DNA from: Polycladomyces zharkentensis
Lineage (GTDB): Bacteria > Bacillota > Bacilli > Thermoactinomycetales > JIR-001
Direction: 5' to 3'
NCBI RefSeq assembly: GCF_016938855.1
Contig: NZ_JAFHAP010000005.1
Coordinates: forward strand, 1 to 64,000
Length of the DNA stretch: 64,000 bases
In this document: positions 17,489 through 26,088 of the stretch, piece by piece
How the letters are laid out: every line of letters begins with the position of its first letter
Position numbering within the stretch: position 1 is the first letter of the stretch
Translations under genes and position numbers: made by a program
The notes under the pieces: model-generated
Seen by the model: only the letters and a program-made list of their open reading frames with translations
Told to the model about the DNA's origin: nothing
Database searches by the model: none

Positions 17489-19396
17489 ATGGATAAAAAA
17501 GAAGAATTACAGGAACGATCCTTTTCCCGCCTTGTTCCAATGCTTTCCCATACACTTCGAATATTCCGGATCATTTGGAGCGTTGCCCGATTTCAGTTTC
17601 TCACCATGATCTTTCTGTCAATTCTAATGGGGGCCGCCCCCACGATCTTGATCTTAGCAACCCAAATAGTGGTCAACAATGTCGTCTTGAGTTGGAATGA
17701 GGGATTTTCTCAGGTGATTTATGCCCTGTCCGTCTTGGGGGGTGTCATGATTTTCAATGAAACCTGCAGCATCCTGCGGGTGTATGTTGAAAAAATTTTT
17801 GAAACCGCTTTGTCTTACCATGTGGACATATTGGTGATGAAGAAAGCAGCCGTCTTGCATCTCCGCGATTTTGAAAACCACGAAGTGCAGGATCAGATCA
17901 AGAGAGTCCAAAATGAGTCCAAGTTTCGAATATACGATGTGTTTAAGCAGGTAATGGCTGTATTCTCAGGGTTTATTACATTGCTTTCGTCCGTCTCAAT
18001 CTTATTCTTTTGGCATTGGTGGGCAGCCGTCATGATACTGGTTGTTCCCGTGTTGTTTTTTCCCTTGTTTTTGAGGTTGGGTCAGAAGGAATTTTTGTAC
18101 CTGTGGCAAAGGGCACCCAAGATGCGGGAGGCATGGTACATCAGTTATATCATGACCCGAGATTTTTCCTTCAAGGAAATCAAGCTGTATCAATTGGGCG
18201 CTTATCTGATCAGGAAATATCAGGAGATTCACAACCGGTTTATTTCTCAGGATAAGGAAGTTGCCGCTCAAAGGAGAACGCTTTCTTTTTTGTATCAGAT
18301 CATCAACTATGCCGTCGTTCTGACCATCATTTATTTTATCTTAAAAGCCGCGTATTTCAAACAAATCCTGATCGGCAACATGGTAAGTTACCTGCAAGCT
18401 ATCAGTCTCACCTTGTCTACTGTCCAAAGTTTGACGCAGGGGTTACTTCTTCTGTGTCAACACAACCTGTTTTTGGAACAGTTGTTCTCATATCTGGACA
18501 TGAAGACGGAGTCAAAACAGCAAATGGATCTGCCAAGGAGAAAGTTGCAACACCCCATCTCACACATAGAGTTTCGTCAAATCAGATTTCGGTACCCTCA
18601 AACCGATCATTATGCATTGGACGGGATCAGCTTTCAGTTAAAAACCGGGGAGACTTTGGCTATTGTCGGACCCAATGGTTCCGGAAAGTCTACACTTATT
18701 AAAATACTGACCCAAATGTACACCGATTTTGAAGGAGAATACCGAATCAATGGCATTTCCGTCAAGGAGTATGATCCTGATGAAATCAACCGCAGAATCG
18801 GAAGTGTTTTCCAGGATTTTGTCAAATATGAAATGCCATTGCGTCAAAACATCGGTTTTGGCGATCTCCAAAAAATGAATGATGATATTTCCCTTTTGAC
18901 AGCGGCAGAAAAAGCGGGATTGCATCCATTATTACAATCGCTTCCTGATAAAATGGAAACCCAACTTGGAAAACTGTTTCAGGGAGGCTATCAGTTGTCT
19001 GGTGGACAGTGGCAACGGGTGGCAATTTCCCGAGCGTATGTACGGGATGCGGATATATACATCTTGGATGAACCCAGTTCGTTTTTAGATCCTCAGGCGG
19101 AACACGAAGTATTCCGCAAATTCAAGGATTTGGTGCGCAACAGGATCGGGATATTCATATCTCATCGTTTGTCCTCGGCAAGGTATGCTGACAAGATCAT
19201 CGTATTAGACCGGGGGAGAATTGTGGAGATGGGATCTCATGATGAGTTGATGAAACAGAATCAATTGTACGCGGAGATGTTTACCAAACAAGCATCGAGC
19301 TATGTGAATCACAATTTCACGAGCGTTCCGGATAGGAGGGTTCAAATTGGGCGAGGGACTGACGGGTTGCTCGGGAATCAACCCGGTTCTTGCTGA
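17489..19396 (+). CDS. lanT: lanthipeptide ABC exporter (LanT type, no peptidase domain)
   Basis: Exports the modified precursor across the membrane. 635 residues: an N-terminal six-helix membrane domain (to about residue 340) and a C-terminal ATPase with Walker A IVGPNGSGKSTLIK, signature YQLSGGQWQR, Walker B IYILDEPSSFLDP and the H-loop SHRLSSA. There is no C39 peptidase domain at the start, as in EpiT/NisT, so leader removal needs a separate protease. ATG behind AAGGAG. The gene starts about 65 bases after lanB and its end overlaps lanC by 50 bases. Intact. Confidence 0.88.
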   Translation: MDKKEELQERSFSRLVPMLSHTLRIFRIIWSVARFQFLTMIFLSILMGAAPTILILATQIVVNNVVLSWNEGFSQVIYALSVLGGVMIFNETCSILRVYVEKIFETALSYHVDILVMKKAAVLHLRDFENHEVQDQIKRVQNESKFRIYDVFKQVMAVFSGFITLLSSVSILFFWHWWAAVMILVVPVLFFPLFLRLGQKEFLYLWQRAPKMREAWYISYIMTRDFSFKEIKLYQLGAYLIRKYQEIHNRFISQDKEVAAQRRTLSFLYQIINYAVVLTIIYFILKAAYFKQILIGNMVSYLQAISLTLSTVQSLTQGLLLLCQHNLFLEQLFSYLDMKTESKQQMDLPRRKLQHPISHIEFRQIRFRYPQTDHYALDGISFQLKTGETLAIVGPNGSGKSTLIKILTQMYTDFEGEYRINGISVKEYDPDEINRRIGSVFQDFVKYEMPLRQNIGFGDLQKMNDDISLLTAAEKAGLHPLLQSLPDKMETQLGKLFQGGYQLSGGQWQRVAISRAYVRDADIYILDEPSSFLDPQAEHEVFRKFKDLVRNRIGIFISHRLSSARYADKIIVLDRGRIVEMGSHDELMKQNQLYAEMFTKQASSYVNHNFTSVPDRRVQIGRGTDGLLGNQPGSC

Positions 19397-20699
19397 CAGG
19401 GCAATGGAGATAAGCCAAACCATTTCCGAAAGATTGATCGACCCGATCGCTGTAAGGCGGATTGTCAAACAACCGGACAATGTTTCGGTAACGGGGGCGA
19501 CTCCTTGGGGGGATATCAGTCTTTCTCATGGCTACCCGGGGTGCGTTCTCCTGTTTGCCCATTGGGATTGGTACGAACCCGGGCAGCAGTGGGATTATCA
19601 TGCGCATCAACATATTCTGCAAATAAAAGAATATTTGGAGGAAAAAGGGGCCGGGAGCATTTCGTTGTTTTCGGGTCTTTCAGGAGTTGCTTTTGCTTGT
19701 CAGGCTGCTTCGAGAGAGGGTGAACGATATGTCCGTTTTCTCGACTTGGTCAATACCGCCATCATCAGGGAAGTCGATCGGTTGATAGAAAGGGATCGGG
19801 AACGCAGAAAAAAAGAACGAGGGGTGAGTCCAAAAGTTTATGATGTCATTTCCGGATTGAGCGGTATAGGCAGATATTTGCTCAATAACCCTCAAAACGG
19901 TGAGTTGAGCCTGGCCCTTGAAAAAGTTCTCCACTATTTGATCGAGTTGTGCGAAATGACAGAAGTGGACAACCATATGGTTCCGGGATGGTTTATCCCT
20001 CGGAAATACCAGTTCCTCGAACGGGAAATGACCCTGTTTCCTCATGGAAACTTTAATTGCGGCATGGCACATGGCATTCCGGGTCCGCTCGCTCTCCTGT
20101 CATTGGCTTCACTCAGAAATTATCGAGTGGACAAGCAATTGGAAACGATCCGGAACATCAGCGATTGGTTATTGAGAAGGATGCATGAGGATGAATACGG
20201 TCCATTGTGGCCTGACCGGATTCGGTTTGAAGATGAGATACAGGAGAAAAAATCGGAAAAATATTTTACTCGAGAAGCATGGTGTTATGGAACTCCCGGG
20301 GTTTCCCGCTCCATGTATCTGGCTGGAAAGGCATTGGAGGATGACGATCTGAAAGACATTGCCATACGGTCGTTAAAAGCGAGTCTGTCCAGACCGGAGG
20401 AGTTGCAGAAACTTGAATCCCCCACTTTTTGTCACGGAAAAACGGGTTTGATGCAGATATTGATCAGGATGGCTTGGGAGACCGGGGAGGAATGTTTTAT
20501 TCAGCATGCGGAAACACTTGCGGTGCAGGTGATGGGCATGTTTCAGGAAGAGGCCCCGTTTGGATATCAGGATATCGAAGGTGGAAAAAGATTGGACAAA
20601 GCGGGGCTGCTGGAAGGCGTCTCGGGTATCGGATTGGCATTGATGAGCCTGAAGGACGAAAAATATTGGGATTGGGATGCAGCCTTTCTTATTTCATAA
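19347..20699 (+). CDS. lanC: lanthionine cyclase LanC
   Basis: Zinc enzyme that adds Cys thiols to dehydrated residues to form (methyl)lanthionine rings. 450 residues from TTG 19347, which is preceded by AGGAGGG six bases away; ATG 19405 lacks a comparable site. The LanC repeats are visible: SGLSGVAFA, SGLSGIGRYLLN, NCGMAHGIPGPLALLSL, AWCYGTPGVSRSMYLAG, SPTFCHGKTGLMQIL, EGVSGIGLALMSL. Zinc ligands are the Cys of WCYGTPG and the Cys-His of FCHG; the catalytic His lies in the MAHG motif. Overlaps the end of lanT by 50 bases, indicating coupled translation. Intact as written. Confidence 0.9.
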   Translation: MGEGLTGCSGINPVLADRAMEISQTISERLIDPIAVRRIVKQPDNVSVTGATPWGDISLSHGYPGCVLLFAHWDWYEPGQQWDYHAHQHILQIKEYLEEKGAGSISLFSGLSGVAFACQAASREGERYVRFLDLVNTAIIREVDRLIERDRERRKKERGVSPKVYDVISGLSGIGRYLLNNPQNGELSLALEKVLHYLIELCEMTEVDNHMVPGWFIPRKYQFLEREMTLFPHGNFNCGMAHGIPGPLALLSLASLRNYRVDKQLETIRNISDWLLRRMHEDEYGPLWPDRIRFEDEIQEKKSEKYFTREAWCYGTPGVSRSMYLAGKALEDDDLKDIAIRSLKASLSRPEELQKLESPTFCHGKTGLMQILIRMAWETGEECFIQHAETLAVQVMGMFQEEAPFGYQDIEGGKRLDKAGLLEGVSGIGLALMSLKDEKYWDWDAAFLIS

Positions 20700-20714
20700 A
20701 AGGACGTGAACGAA

Positions 20715-21288
20715 ATGGATCTGGATCTGTTGAAATCAAAAAATTTATTGGTAGGTGTCAGTGGCTCCATATCCGTTTTGGGGCTTCCTTCCTATCTGTC
20801 CATGTTTTCATATTATTTCAAAGCGGTGAAGGTGGTCATGACACCATCAGCAGATCGACTGATTCCGAGGGAAACAGTGAACCTGCTTTGTTCGGGGGCC
20901 TACACCGACGAAAAGGAACTGTTCAAGGAAGTCAGCCATGTGGAGTTGGCGAGATGGGCTGATGTCTTCATCGTGTTGCCTGCGACCGCCAACATTCTCG
21001 GACAGGCTGCCCATGGTTTGGGAAACAATTTGCTGACTACGGTCATTCTCGCCTATCCTGATCCCATTCTCTATTTTCCAAACATGAACGAGCGGATGTG
21101 GAAAAAAACAACGAAACGTCAGGATGCTGGAACAAGACGGGGATCAGGTTGTTGCGCCCGTACGGACCATGGCGTACGAGATCGCTTCGGGAGAGATGGG
21201 CCCCAACTACACGATTCCTTCCAAGGATGTGGTAATGAAACATCTTTATGAAATGGTGACCGGAAATCAGACATCCCTCCAAACGTAA
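20715..21288 (+). pseudogene. lanD: EpiD-like peptidyl-cysteine decarboxylase (LanD), frameshifted
   Basis: FMN enzyme of the HFCD family that oxidatively decarboxylates the C-terminal Cys of the precursor. Visible motifs: GVSGSISVLGLPSYL (FMN-binding start), the active-site His in KEVSHVELARWAD, the PASANT-like LPATANI, NNLLTT, and PNMNERMW. Immediately after MW the frame is lost. The remainder, QRNVRMLEQDGDQVVAPVRT and EIASGEMGPNYTIPSKDVVM, is in another frame ending at 21288. In EpiD about five residues separate MW from the QKN segment; here there are seven bases. An 8-base deletion between two CAACG copies would explain this. Restored length is about 193 residues. ATG 20715 is favoured because AGGA is nine bases upstream. 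The lost part is the substrate-recognition clamp region. Confidence 0.85.
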
Positions 21289-21353
21289 AAGAAAGGCCAG
21301 TTCATGTAGATCATCCGTATTCCTTGTGACTCAAAACTGAGGGGGAAATAAGG

Positions 21354-21956
21354 ATGTCCATGTCCGTAAAAGAGGCGATGGAAACACGCCGCAGCATTCG
21401 CAAATACGCACAAGAACCCATTCCCAGGGAAGATATCGAGGAAATGTTGCGCTTAGCCAGCTTGGCACCCAGTGCGTGGAACATACAGCCCTGGCGTTTT
21501 ATCGTTGTGATGGATCCGGAGAAAAAAAGGGAATTGCATTTGGCTGCCAATCGACACCCCCAAGTGAAAAGTGCTCCAGTCGTTATCATCCTGACAAGTG
21601 ACATGGAAGATGCCATTGCCCATATCGAAGAGTGTATCCACCCGGACATGCCGGAAGAGGGGAAACAATGGTTAAAAGAAACCATTCCAAAAGTATTTGG
21701 AGCGCAATCAGCCGAGCAACGAGGACAGTGGGGAGTTGCGCAGTCTAACATTGTCCTTGGATATCTGTTAATTGCGATTCGCAGCTTGGGTTATGACTCC
21801 TCGCCCATGTATGGATACAATCCGGAACGGATACGCCAGTTGTTTGATCTGCCAAGCCATGTGCAAATTCCTGCGATTATCGCCATTGGAAAACGGGCGG
21901 AGGAAGGGCATTCGCATCACCGTCACCCGCTGCACAGGATTGTCAGGTATGTGTAA
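21354..21956 (+). CDS. nitroreductase-family flavoprotein, 200 aa
   Basis: FMN-dependent NAD(P)H oxidoreductase fold. The start VKEAMETRRSIRKYAQEPIP and the SLAPSAWNIQPWRFIVV segment (FMN phosphate and ring contacts) are typical, as is the C-terminal GYDSSPMYGYNPERIRQLFD region. ATG 21354; GGGG lies upstream. It follows lanD by 65 bases on the same strand, with no terminator between them, so it may belong to the lanthipeptide operon; a tailoring role is possible but unproven, since such reductases are also common housekeeping enzymes. A strong terminator follows. Confidence 0.8.
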   Translation: MSMSVKEAMETRRSIRKYAQEPIPREDIEEMLRLASLAPSAWNIQPWRFIVVMDPEKKRELHLAANRHPQVKSAPVVIILTSDMEDAIAHIEECIHPDMPEEGKQWLKETIPKVFGAQSAEQRGQWGVAQSNIVLGYLLIAIRSLGYDSSPMYGYNPERIRQLFDLPSHVQIPAIIAIGKRAEEGHSHHRHPLHRIVRYV

Positions 21957-21964
21957 AAAAAGAA

Positions 21965-22023
21965 CTGCTGACCTGCCTTTGTCAGCAGTCCCACCGGCAT
22001 CATCGGATGCCGGTTCCCTTTTT
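21965..22023. terminator. double hairpin between convergent genes
   Basis: Two perfect stems in tandem: CTGCTGAC / GTCAGCAG (21965-21988) and ACCGGCATC / GATGCCGGT (21993-22014), followed by CCCTTTTT on the plus strand and, read from the other side, preceded by an A-run. It can stop the nitroreductase transcript and the converging minus-strand gene. Confidence 0.8.
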
Positions 22024-22712
22024 CATGGCAAGGTTTTGTTCACCGTGTCCAGCAACGGGTTCAGTATGCCCTCAACCAATCCGTTATCCCTGTTGTCGTC
22101 GTCATTTCCTTGGCCGTCGTCGCCCGGTTGATCATCGGGCGGTTGAGGTGGTTTCTCCTGTGGCGGTGGTGATTCGGAGTCCGGCGGATTGCTTGGTTCG
22201 GTTTGGGATGGCTGACCCGAATCATCCCGGCGCGGTTTCCGTGACGGTTGATCAGAAGATGACGGTTCCGATGCCGGTGAAGGGTTCGGCTCATATGCGG
22301 GTTGTTGCCTGTCGTTTGTGGAAGTGGCCTCGTTGGTATGATTGGCATTTGTATTGGGCTGTTCATATGTAGGTGCTGTGGCGGATGGTTTGTTCTCCGG
22401 TTTTGTCGCAACCACCGGCAAATCGGACGATTGGGACGAATGGTCGGCAGGTCGGGATGCATGTTTTTTGGACGCATCGGTTTGGCCTGACGGATGGACA
22501 ACGGGTTGTTGTTGATCGTTGGAAGTAGTTACGGACGACGGGGTATAGGTGTAATGATCGCCGGTGATTTCTTTCAACACATGTTGTCCGACAGGCGCTT
22601 GCGCCGTTTGTGCGGGGATAAAGCCGGTCAACAGGAAGCATCCCGTTACGGTGGCAAATACCATTCTCCTCCGCTTTTTCAACTGTTTTCGACGTTCCGC
22701 TCTCGTCGGCAT
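22023..22712 (-). CDS. exported Pro/Ser/Asp-rich protein, 229 aa
   Basis: A basic N-terminus (RAERRKQLKKRRR), a hydrophobic segment (MVFATVTGCFLLTGFIPA) and a possible AQA cleavage site give a Sec signal. The rest (residues about 45-205) is low-complexity, rich in Ser, Pro, Gln, Asp and Asn, with PPPQEKPPQPPDDQPGDD and a DGQGNDDDNRDNG acidic run, ending in GILNPLLDTVNKTLP. This suggests an extended cell-surface or spacer protein. ATG start behind AAAGGAGGG. The low-complexity part has no catalytic motif. Function unknown. Confidence 0.65.
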   Translation of the reverse strand: MPTRAERRKQLKKRRRMVFATVTGCFLLTGFIPAQTAQAPVGQHVLKEITGDHYTYTPSSVTTSNDQQQPVVHPSGQTDASKKHASRPADHSSQSSDLPVVATKPENKPSATAPTYEQPNTNANHTNEATSTNDRQQPAYEPNPSPASEPSSSDQPSRKPRRDDSGQPSQTEPSNPPDSESPPPQEKPPQPPDDQPGDDGQGNDDDNRDNGLVEGILNPLLDTVNKTLP

Positions 22713-22982
22713 TGAACACTTCCCTCCTTTCCAACCCTATTCACCGGCCATTGTATCAAATTGCAGGCGGCTTGTCTGTACCAGCGGAAATGTAATTCGT
22801 GTCAAAGTTAGGAGATATTTGACAATCATAGCGGGAAGTTGCTTGTACATTTGTGTTCCGATCGGAAAAGCTCTCTGTTTTTTAACGATTGCACAATAGG
22901 GACTCAATCTTCACTACACAGGCGTTTGATACAATTCGTTTGCTCCCGGTAAGCAGACAATTCCCCAAGGAGGGGGTCCCTC

Positions 22983-23741
22983 ATGGCGAAAACGATGGAG
23001 ACACTTACCCCGTTGACAGTGAAGTTGGCGGAAAATGAGAAGGAGCGGGAACAAGCCTTCCGGTTGCGTTACCGTGTGTTTGTAGAGGAAATGAAAAATT
23101 CGTTACTACGCAATCCCCAACGGTTGGAATGCGATCACTATGACCCGTATTGCGACCATCTGATCGTCGTGGAACCTGAAAGTGGGGAAGTGATCGGTAC
23201 ATATCGTTTGTTGCCGGGTGACCGGGCTCGTCGCTGCGGATTTTACTCCGAGACGGAATTTGACCTTTCCGCTTTTCAAAGCGCGGCACCGGTCACATTG
23301 GAGTTGGGGAGGAGTTGCGTGGCTCCGGAATATCGCGACGGGAAAACGATTCAATATTTGTGGGCCGGTATCGCGGATTATCTGAAACGACACCGGTTTC
23401 AGTACCTCATTGGTTGTGCCAGTTTGCCGTCGATGGGACGGGAAGAATTGAACCGGGTTTACAGTTGGTTGCATTGGAAGGGCATGTTGACCGACGAATT
23501 CGGGATTCGACCGCTTCCTGACCGACGGGTGGAAGGTTTGGAACGCATCGATATCACGGGCCAGGAGAAAGCGATCATGCGGACCATTCCTCCGCTGATC
23601 AAAGGGTATGGTCGACTGGGAGCCAAACTGGCGGCCCAACCCGCATACGACCCGATCTTTGGTACATTCGATTGGTTGGTGGTGCTGGAAACGTCGAGCG
23701 TGATCAGGCGGTATCAGCGTCACTTTTTGGAGGGGAGGTAA
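22983..23741 (+). CDS. OlsB-like N-acyltransferase (GNAT fold), 252 aa
   Basis: Member of the Acetyltransf_5 / OlsB-like group, which moves an acyl chain from acyl-ACP to the amino group of an amino acid. Seen: LRYRVFVEEM near residue 30, the conserved DHYDPYCDHLIV acidic-His motif, VIGTYRLLPG (acyl-donor site) and LELGRSCVAPEYRDG. ATG with a very strong AAGGAGG site. The next gene, an HtrB-like acyltransferase, starts five bases after the stop. In proteobacteria OlsB plus an O-acyltransferase makes ornithine lipid, so the pair here suggests an aminolipid pathway. The amino acid substrate is unknown, and this is unusual for a Gram-positive. Confidence 0.75.
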   Translation: MAKTMETLTPLTVKLAENEKEREQAFRLRYRVFVEEMKNSLLRNPQRLECDHYDPYCDHLIVVEPESGEVIGTYRLLPGDRARRCGFYSETEFDLSAFQSAAPVTLELGRSCVAPEYRDGKTIQYLWAGIADYLKRHRFQYLIGCASLPSMGREELNRVYSWLHWKGMLTDEFGIRPLPDRRVEGLERIDITGQEKAIMRTIPPLIKGYGRLGAKLAAQPAYDPIFGTFDWLVVLETSSVIRRYQRHFLEGR

Positions 23742-23745
23742 TGGT

Positions 23746-24702
23746 TTGTACGAATGGATCGCCAGATGTACGAAGAATGAACGGTGGATGCAGGCAGTCA
23801 CGCAGTGGTTGCGGCAAATGCCGCTCCCGTTGGTTGAACGGATGTGCCGGTGGGGGGGCTTGTTGCTCTATGCGGTGGGTTTTGCGATGAGACGGAAAAT
23901 ACGGGAAAACCTGTCCCGATTGTTGCCGGAACGAACTTCCGGGCAAATCCGTCGCATCGTCCGGCGGTATTTTGAGCACGGGGTCCTTACCTTATACGAG
24001 ATTCTGGTCGATGTACCGTCCGAGTTGGTCGGGAGCCGTGCAAGATTTACCGTCGAAGGGGAAGAACATCTGAGACGCGTGCTGGAGAGTGGAAAAGGGG
24101 CCATTTTGTTTACTCCTCATGTCGGTAATTATTTTTATTATTACTGGTACTTCTCACAGCGTTATCCCTGCCTGACGGTCGTGACGGCGGGGAGTGATGA
24201 GTTGCGCCCCCTGTATCTCCGCATGCAGGCACTCGGATGCCAAGGATTGGATTATGACAATACCCCGCCGCTGACGCTTTTGCGCAGGTTGCGGCAACAT
24301 CTGCGCGAAGGCGGTGTCATTCTGCTTTTGGGAGATTTTTGGCGACCGAATTTTCCGCACGCGCTGATGTTCGGCAGACAAACACGCAGTCCCAGGGGAG
24401 CGGCCCTGATGGCTTTGGAAGAGCGGGTACCGGTGATCCCCTTTTACGGATACCGTGAGCAGGGTTTCTGTCATCGCGTGGTGATCGAACCGCCCGTTCA
24501 CCTGTACAAGTATTTCGATTCCGGTCAAACCTTGGAAGCGACCAACCGGTTGAACGGTTTTCTGGAAAGAGCGATTCGTGCCTGTCCTGAGCAATGGTTT
24601 TACTGGTTTGATGTTGATCGCCGCTTTGATTCGGCGGGTGATTGGGTTGTGGATGATGGAGGGAGTTCGGATGAAATCGACCCGGTTTCCGTTTCTCCGT
24701 AA
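23746..24702 (+). CDS. HtrB/LPLAT-like O-acyltransferase, 318 aa
   Basis: Lipid A biosynthesis acyltransferase-like fold: an N-terminal hydrophobic segment (GGLLLYAVGFAMRRKIRENL), then GKGAILFTPHVGNYFYYY at residue 115, the block LLGDFWRPNFPHALMFGRQT and PVIPFYGYREQGF. In HtrB/LpxL enzymes the catalytic motif is His-x4-Glu and in PlsC-type enzymes His-x4-Asp; here it reads HVGNYF, with the acidic position replaced by Phe. Either the acid comes from elsewhere or activity is altered. TTG 23746 behind GGGGAGG. Tightly coupled to the OlsB-like gene, so it probably acylates its product. Membrane-associated, cytoplasmic face. Confidence 0.7.
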   Translation: MYEWIARCTKNERWMQAVTQWLRQMPLPLVERMCRWGGLLLYAVGFAMRRKIRENLSRLLPERTSGQIRRIVRRYFEHGVLTLYEILVDVPSELVGSRARFTVEGEEHLRRVLESGKGAILFTPHVGNYFYYYWYFSQRYPCLTVVTAGSDELRPLYLRMQALGCQGLDYDNTPPLTLLRRLRQHLREGGVILLLGDFWRPNFPHALMFGRQTRSPRGAALMALEERVPVIPFYGYREQGFCHRVVIEPPVHLYKYFDSGQTLEATNRLNGFLERAIRACPEQWFYWFDVDRRFDSAGDWVVDDGGSSDEIDPVSVSP

Positions 24703-24956
24703 GCATCAACAAGTTCGTCAGTCAATGATTTCGAGCGCGTTTGTGACGGGCGATTTGTCGTCGTTTGCAGGTCGGGTGGGAAAAAGGGGACAGGTGTCCA
24801 CTCCCGCCCTTCTGTATGGGGGGACGTTTTTGAAAGAAACGGGAAGCGGGGGAAAGAGAGTGAGGTGACCCATCCCACGGGCACACCGGGGATGGATTGT
24901 CTCACTCTCTTGTTTTGTTTGGGAAGCGTTCAGCATGAGAAAGGAGAGAAATGTGA

Positions 24957-25916
24957 ATGGATACGGGAAGCCATCTGCTGTTCGGATTTACCATGGCCGG
25001 GCTGTCGTATCTGGACCCGGCGGTATCCGGCGACCCGACCCTGGCCCAGGCGGTGATGGTGGGAACGGTGGTGGGTTCCAATGCGCCGGATTTTGACAGC
25101 GTGGTGCGGTTGAAGGGATATTCCGCCTACATTCGCCACCACCGGGGGGTAACGCATTCGATTCCCGCCTGGTTCGTTTGGCCGGCGGTGATCGGTGTTC
25201 CGTTGGCCGCCGGATATCATGTGTGGGATCATTTTTGGACGTTGTACGGCTGGATTTGGCTGTCCGTCGTCTTTCATGTGTTCCTGGACTTGTTTAATAC
25301 CTACGGGGTGCAAATCGCCCGACCGTTCGTGAAAAAATGGTTCCACCTCGATATTTTGGCGATCTTTGAGCCGTTTTTGTTTGTGGTGCATCTGGGAGGG
25401 TTGTGGTGGTGGTACCAGGGAGCCGATCCGCGTCAGGTGTTCGGCTGGGTGTATGCCGTCACCGTCGGGTATATCGCCGTTCGCACGTGGCATCATCGGC
25501 GGGTGATCGACCGGGTGCACAGGGAAACTGGTTTGGCGGGAGTTTGCCACGTATTGCCCACGTTTCACTGGTTCCATTGGCTGTTTGTCGTAGAGACGGA
25601 GGATGGGTTTTATACGGGGAAAGTGTCGGGGCGTTCTGTTCGGGTGGAGGATTTCTATCCCAAGGAGCGGGAAAACCCGGCAATCCGCGCGAGCATGAAA
25701 ACGGACGGCGTGCGGGCGTTTCTCAGTTTTGCCCAATGGGTGCACGTTACCTGTCGCGAGTTGCAAGACGGGTACGAAGTCATATGGAGCGATGTTCGCT
25801 TTTGGTACGACAAAAAGCTGCCGTTCGGCGTCAATGTCCGGCTGGACAAAGACGGCAACGTGGTGTGGCATCGGTTGGGTTGGCGCAAGCGGCTGTGGGA
25901 CCCGCCGTTTGTGTGA
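24957..25916 (+). CDS. yfhP: YfhP/YdjM-family membrane-bound metal-dependent hydrolase
   Basis: 319 residues with four to five membrane helices in the first 180. The family signature is present: MDTGSHLLFGF at the start, NAPDFDSVVRLKG, the HHRGVTHSIPAW histidine cluster, and FHVFLDLFNTYG. The C-terminal 120 residues form a soluble domain after the WHHRRVIDRVHRETGL segment, as in Bacillus YfhP. Annotated elsewhere as a LexA-binding-type inner-membrane hydrolase; the true substrate is unknown. The 254 bases before it contain an inverted repeat GAGAGTGAG...CTCACTCTC (about 24855-24912) followed by TTGTTTT, a likely terminator for the acyltransferase operon. Confidence 0.8.
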   Translation: MDTGSHLLFGFTMAGLSYLDPAVSGDPTLAQAVMVGTVVGSNAPDFDSVVRLKGYSAYIRHHRGVTHSIPAWFVWPAVIGVPLAAGYHVWDHFWTLYGWIWLSVVFHVFLDLFNTYGVQIARPFVKKWFHLDILAIFEPFLFVVHLGGLWWWYQGADPRQVFGWVYAVTVGYIAVRTWHHRRVIDRVHRETGLAGVCHVLPTFHWFHWLFVVETEDGFYTGKVSGRSVRVEDFYPKERENPAIRASMKTDGVRAFLSFAQWVHVTCRELQDGYEVIWSDVRFWYDKKLPFGVNVRLDKDGNVVWHRLGWRKRLWDPPFV

Positions 25917-26088
25917 GTGATGGATATTGGAAGAATACAATGGGCTTCCCGCTTGTGTGAAAAGGGATGGCCGTTTTCCCACAAGCAACCTTGGAATCAT
26001 TGGAAAGAGGAGAGTGAAAACGGCCCACCCGAGATCACGATGGTAGTCCACTTTGTCAGCAGCTACCCAAATTGGGTAGTTTCTCTTT

